Shown in pieces: positions 60,776-64,000 of a stretch of 64,000 bases of DNA. Position 1 is the stretch's first letter, and each line of letters begins with the position of its first letter. A program made the position numbers and the translations under genes. Under the pieces are notes generated by a model. It saw nothing but the letters and a program-made list of their open reading frames with translations, ran no database searches and was not told the DNA's origin. The DNA comes from Micropterus salmoides (lineage: Eukaryota > Chordata > Actinopteri > Centrarchiformes > Centrarchidae), in the NCBI RefSeq assembly GCF_014851395.1, contig NW_024041150.1, forward strand, positions 27,145,225 to 27,209,224, given 5' to 3'.

Positions 60776-61622
60776 TATATCTCTGATCCTTACCTTCCTG
60801 TTCTCCAGCTGTATTCAGTCTAACATGTGATGTATTATAGTACAGTAGCAGTGACAGTTTATGGTCTTTAATATTCATAGAGTTTTATAATTTCAGTCAT
60901 ACACACAAAAAAAACCCATTAACATTGTAAATACTCTACAGACAGATTCCGTGTCTCTCTCTTTCTCTCTCTCTCTCACACACAGCTAAATGCGGAGTAG
61001 GCGTCATCACTGCCCTAAAAGTGTCAAATAACATCTTGATGTCTCCCAAAATCTCAGCTGGGCCATTTCATGAATTTATGAATTAATTATTATAACAACA
61101 AAGCCTCAATTTTGGAGTACTCCTCATTCATAGAATGTCTCTCATGAAGAAAGTTTTCATATATGACTATGCATGTTGAATCTTTGAGGGCATTCAAAAT
61201 GAACTGTATTAGACATCTTAGACATAGAATAACTGCAGTTGTTCTTTGTCTAATAAAAGTTTGAAATTTGATATCTTGTCATGAGGTAAAAATGTAGTAA
61301 ACATCTCCTTGTTGCTGTGCTAGTGCTCAATTTGTTACTGAATAACAATTAATTAAATCCCTCTGACCTCCACTCTAGAGCTTTGGTTATTTTTGTTGTT
61401 GGACTGTGTTTCTCTGACCAGACCAAACAGAATAGAAAAAGTACATTTCACTCAGTAAATATAAACAATTGTCTGAAAATGTTTTTATTTTACAATTTGT
61501 TTTTGATTTGATTCAGTTTATAACCCTATGTGTCGATACAATATGGACTGTTTAAAGAACATTTCAATTTCCAAACTGTGCTCTATATATTCTAACAATC
61601 ATCTCTCAATGCTGTTTTTCAG

Positions 61623-64000
61623 GCCTACACATGGCTGCAGAAAGAAATGGGCCCTGAAACCGACCCAGTGGTCATTGTCCGTTTTATTGGCTCCAGCCCG
61701 CTCTCCATAGACCTACGCACCCTCCTCCAGAGCATTTGTGAACAGATTGCACTAAACTACCGCTGCCTGATTCACTTTTTGCCTAACAAGATCCAGGAGA
61801 TGAAGGAACTGTTGATCAACCTTCTAGGGGAATCTTCATTCCACAGGCCCTTGGTAATTGTCCTGGATGCCCTGGAGCAGCTCTCAGATGGCGATGACGT
61901 TCGCAAGCTGTGGTGGCTCCCCATACACCTGCCTCGGACAGTCCGCATTGTAGTCTCAACATTACCCAATAAACATGGCATCCTGCAGAAGCTTAGACAC
62001 CTCATCCATGATGAGAGGTATTATGTCGAATTAGTCCAGAGGGATCGCAAGGTCTGCAGCCAAACATTAAAACAGCAGTTGCTGGGGGTGAAGAGAAAGG
62101 TCACCTCAGGCCAGCAGATCTATGTCAATGAGGCACTTGCTAAGTGTACGTTGCCAATGTTTGTCAACCTCATCTACAGAGAAGTAGTTCATTGGAGGTC
62201 TCACAAAGATGTGGATGACAGGTCCCTGTGCTCCACAGTGCATGAAAGCATAGAACAGCTGTTCTACTCAGTGGAGAACAAGTTGGGCCAACGATTTGTC
62301 TTCAGAGCCTTAGGTTATATCACCATGGCCAAGGCTGGGCTAACTGAGGTCGAACTGGAAGATATTCTGTCCCTTGATAATATAGTCCTCGGTGATGTCA
62401 TTGTGGCAACCTACCTCAAAAACCCCTTGAGGATCTCTTATGATTTAGTTGCCAGGCTCAAAGAGGAGCTGGATGGTTATCTGGTGGAACGTCAGGTACG
62501 CAACGTCACCTTGATGGTCTGGGCCAACAGACACCTGCATCTCATTGCTCAGAAGCTATATCTTAGCAATGAGGAGGACGTCCATCAAATGCACAGCCTC
62601 CTAGCTGAGTACTTCCTGGGGGCATGGTCAGGTGGCAGGAAGAAGATCTTCACTTACGATAACAACCATTTCACCTCCCTGAATATATCTCATCACAAAA
62701 ATCCCCACCAACAGCAAGGCCATGAAAAAACGTCCTCTGACAAGTACTCGTATGACAGGCAGACTCCTGAACAGCCTTGGGTGTTCCAGTGCAACCTTTT
62801 GGAGCCCGACATTTTCTTTGTCAACCACAGGAAGATGACAGAGCTGGTGTACCACCTAACCAGGAGTGGGCGCACTGATGACCTCATGTTTGGTGTCATC
62901 ATGAACTTCAGCTGGCTGTACACAATGATCAAGATTGGCCAGTTTGAAAAGGCTTTAACAGACATTGATCTAGCTTACAGCTACACCCAGGAAAAAGAAC
63001 TGAAGTTCCTGGCCGCCACTCTTCGTAGCATCAAGGTCAAAGTGCTAAAGAACCCAGCATCGCTGTCTGCAGAACTGCAGCAAAGGCTTCTGCCAGTTGT
63101 CACCTCCCTTCCCAAGCTCAGACACCTCCTCTTGGAGTGTGACAAAGATGGCCCGAAGTACTGCTCCATTGTGCCTCTCCACTCCTCTATGGACGTCACC
63201 TACAGTCCAGAGAGGCTTCCTCTGTGCTCCAGCTACATGCAAATTGTGGAGATCCTGCCTACTTTAGCTCCAAACATAGTCCTTGTAGCCCTGGAAGATG
63301 GGTCTGTTAGCACCTGGGATGTAGAGAGCAGACAACTTCTAAGACAGATTGACACAGCCAGATCCGTCGTGCTGGGAATCAGGCTAACCACCGATGAAAA
63401 GTATCTGGTAGTGGCCACAACCAAAAACACGCTGCTCATATATGATAATCACAAGTCCTGCCTTTTATCTGAGGTTGAAATCAAGGGGTCCAAGCATGGT
63501 GGTGTCACTGGTGGGGTGACCTTCATCAATGGCTTTACTTTGTCCACCCACCATGCTTTGGCTTGGCTTGAGGCTAGTAAAGATGTCAACGTTATTGACC
63601 TTCTCTACGGTTGGCCCCTTTACCAGTTCCATTGCTGGTATGAGGTGACTTGTGTCCAGTGCTCTCCAGATGGAATGTATGCCTTCTGTGGCCAGTACCT
63701 CAACACTGCATCCATCTTTCATCTGGGAAATGGGGACAAGTTGGCCACTGTGACCTCCGAGTTTTCGGGGGGATTTGTAAAGTCCATTCTAGTTCTGGAC
63801 ACTCTTAACCAAATGGTGATGATTGACAATGAAGGCAGTTTGTCAGTGTGGAACACCAAAGAGATCACCAACCCACGGCTGATGGAGGATTATGATTGTA
63901 GAGGGGATGATAGTGAAGTGGTGGGCATTGAGTTATCTGAAGACCAGCGCTCCATTCTCCTTTGCAAAGCCAGAAGCATTGAGGTTCTCGACACTAAAGT
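61623..64000 (+). CDS. nwd2: nwd2 coding exon 7 (residue 435 on; partial at window edge)
   Basis: Acceptor GCTGTTTTTCAG. The frame (codon starts at 61623+3n) is open for 792 codons plus two bases to the window end, with no donor needed before then. It starts AYTWLQKEMGPETDPVVIVR, the NACHT core. LVIVLDALEQL at residues 511-521 (codons from 61851) is the Walker B-like strand, followed by LWWLPIHLPRTVRIVVSTLP and KVTSGQQIYVNEALAKC. A helical linker leads to QPWVFQCNLLEPDIFFVNHR and YSYTQEKELKFLAATLRSIK. From about residue 976 (63246) WD-type blades appear: GSVSTWDV, TLLIYD, VIDLLYGWPLYQFHCWYEVT, GSLSVWNT. The last codons read IEVLDTK. The stretch at 62640-62755 (HHKNPHQQQGHEKTSSD) is low-complexity and probably lineage-variable. 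Confidence 0.97.

Larger units (their letters stand above)
54494..61622 (+). other. nwd2: nwd2 intron 6
   Basis: A 7.1-kb intron from GTGAGA to GCTGTTTTTCAG. It contains a TG microsatellite near 54788-54808, repeat fragments at 55275-55740, 56091-56390 and 56480-56905, a 15-bp perfect inverted repeat (58111-58146) and a nearly complete Tc1-like transposon (59204-60775). No extra exon is supported. Confidence 0.75.
17058..64000 (+). other. nwd2: nwd2 gene span (3' end beyond window)
   Basis: Seven coding exons with GT-AG borders join into one open frame of 1226 codons plus two bases. The product matches vertebrate NWD2 throughout as I remember it: DUF4062-like N terminus (about residues 40-130), NACHT-type NTPase with P-loop at 418-425, helical linker, then WD repeats from about 976. 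Human NWD2 is about 1740 residues, so about 500 remain outside. The family belongs to the STAND ATPases, relatives of NLR and APAF1-type proteins; the molecular role of NWD2 is poorly known and its mammalian expression is mainly neural. Introns are 8.7, 10.7, 11.4, 0.75, 4.6 and 7.1 kb. Phases are 1,0,0,0,1,0, so skipping exon 3, 4 or 5-6 together would keep frame. Confidence 0.95.

Noticed and set aside
1..64000. CRISPR arrays, bacterial operons, riboswitches, rRNA and tRNA genes
   Set aside because: No regularly spaced repeats with unique spacers, no operon-like gene packing, and no cloverleaf or rRNA signature noticed by eye. The DNA is vertebrate nuclear sequence.

Overview
This is vertebrate nuclear DNA, almost certainly from a ray-finned (teleost) fish. 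The evidence is a gene with small GT-AG exons separated by introns of 0.7-11 kb, abundant CA/TG microsatellites, and repeat families typical of teleost genomes (Tc1-like, hAT-like, Harbinger-like, L2-clade LINE and DIRS-like elements). Nothing bacterial, CRISPR-like or operon-like is present. The species cannot be read from the sequence.

The only protein-coding gene I can support is nwd2 (NACHT and WD repeat domain containing 2) on the + strand. Seven coding exons give a continuous frame of 1226 codons plus 2 bases: 17079-17229, 25907-25995, 36736-36852, 48233-48436, 49185-49335, 53904-54493 and 61623-64000. The last exon is still open at the window edge, so roughly the C-terminal 500 residues of WD propeller lie outside. 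The translation starts MWPSGVGSRQ, passes through a DUF4062-like N-terminal region, reaches a Walker A box (GGPCTGKT) at the end of exon 6 and a Walker B-like LVIVLDALEQL in exon 7, and enters WD-type repeats near residue 976. A CpG-richer stretch at about 15880-16480 is the best candidate for the promoter and 5' UTR.

Layout: 1-3640 is mostly a decayed DIRS-like tyrosine-recombinase retroelement, with a LINE 3' end nested in its reverse transcriptase and inverted repeats at its 3' end. 3641-15880 is intergenic, with a Harbinger-type non-autonomous element (4676-5652), a hAT-like non-autonomous element (11644-13283) and several old dispersed repeats. 15880-64000 is nwd2. Its introns carry a MITE (21745-22124), a 1.27-kb foldback element with 62-bp inverted ends (28075-29347) containing a perfect 19-bp hairpin, three LINE fragments, several copies of a short hAT-like repeat, a truncated Tc1 end, and a nearly full-length Tc1-like transposon with identical 28-bp ends (59204-60775) less than 1 kb upstream of exon 7.

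I found no convincing new biological system. The items most worth a second look are the foldback element with its hairpin, the DIRS terminal repeats, the young-looking Tc1 copy, and the exon map of nwd2. Most repeat-family assignments rest on recognition of ends and motifs, without database comparison.
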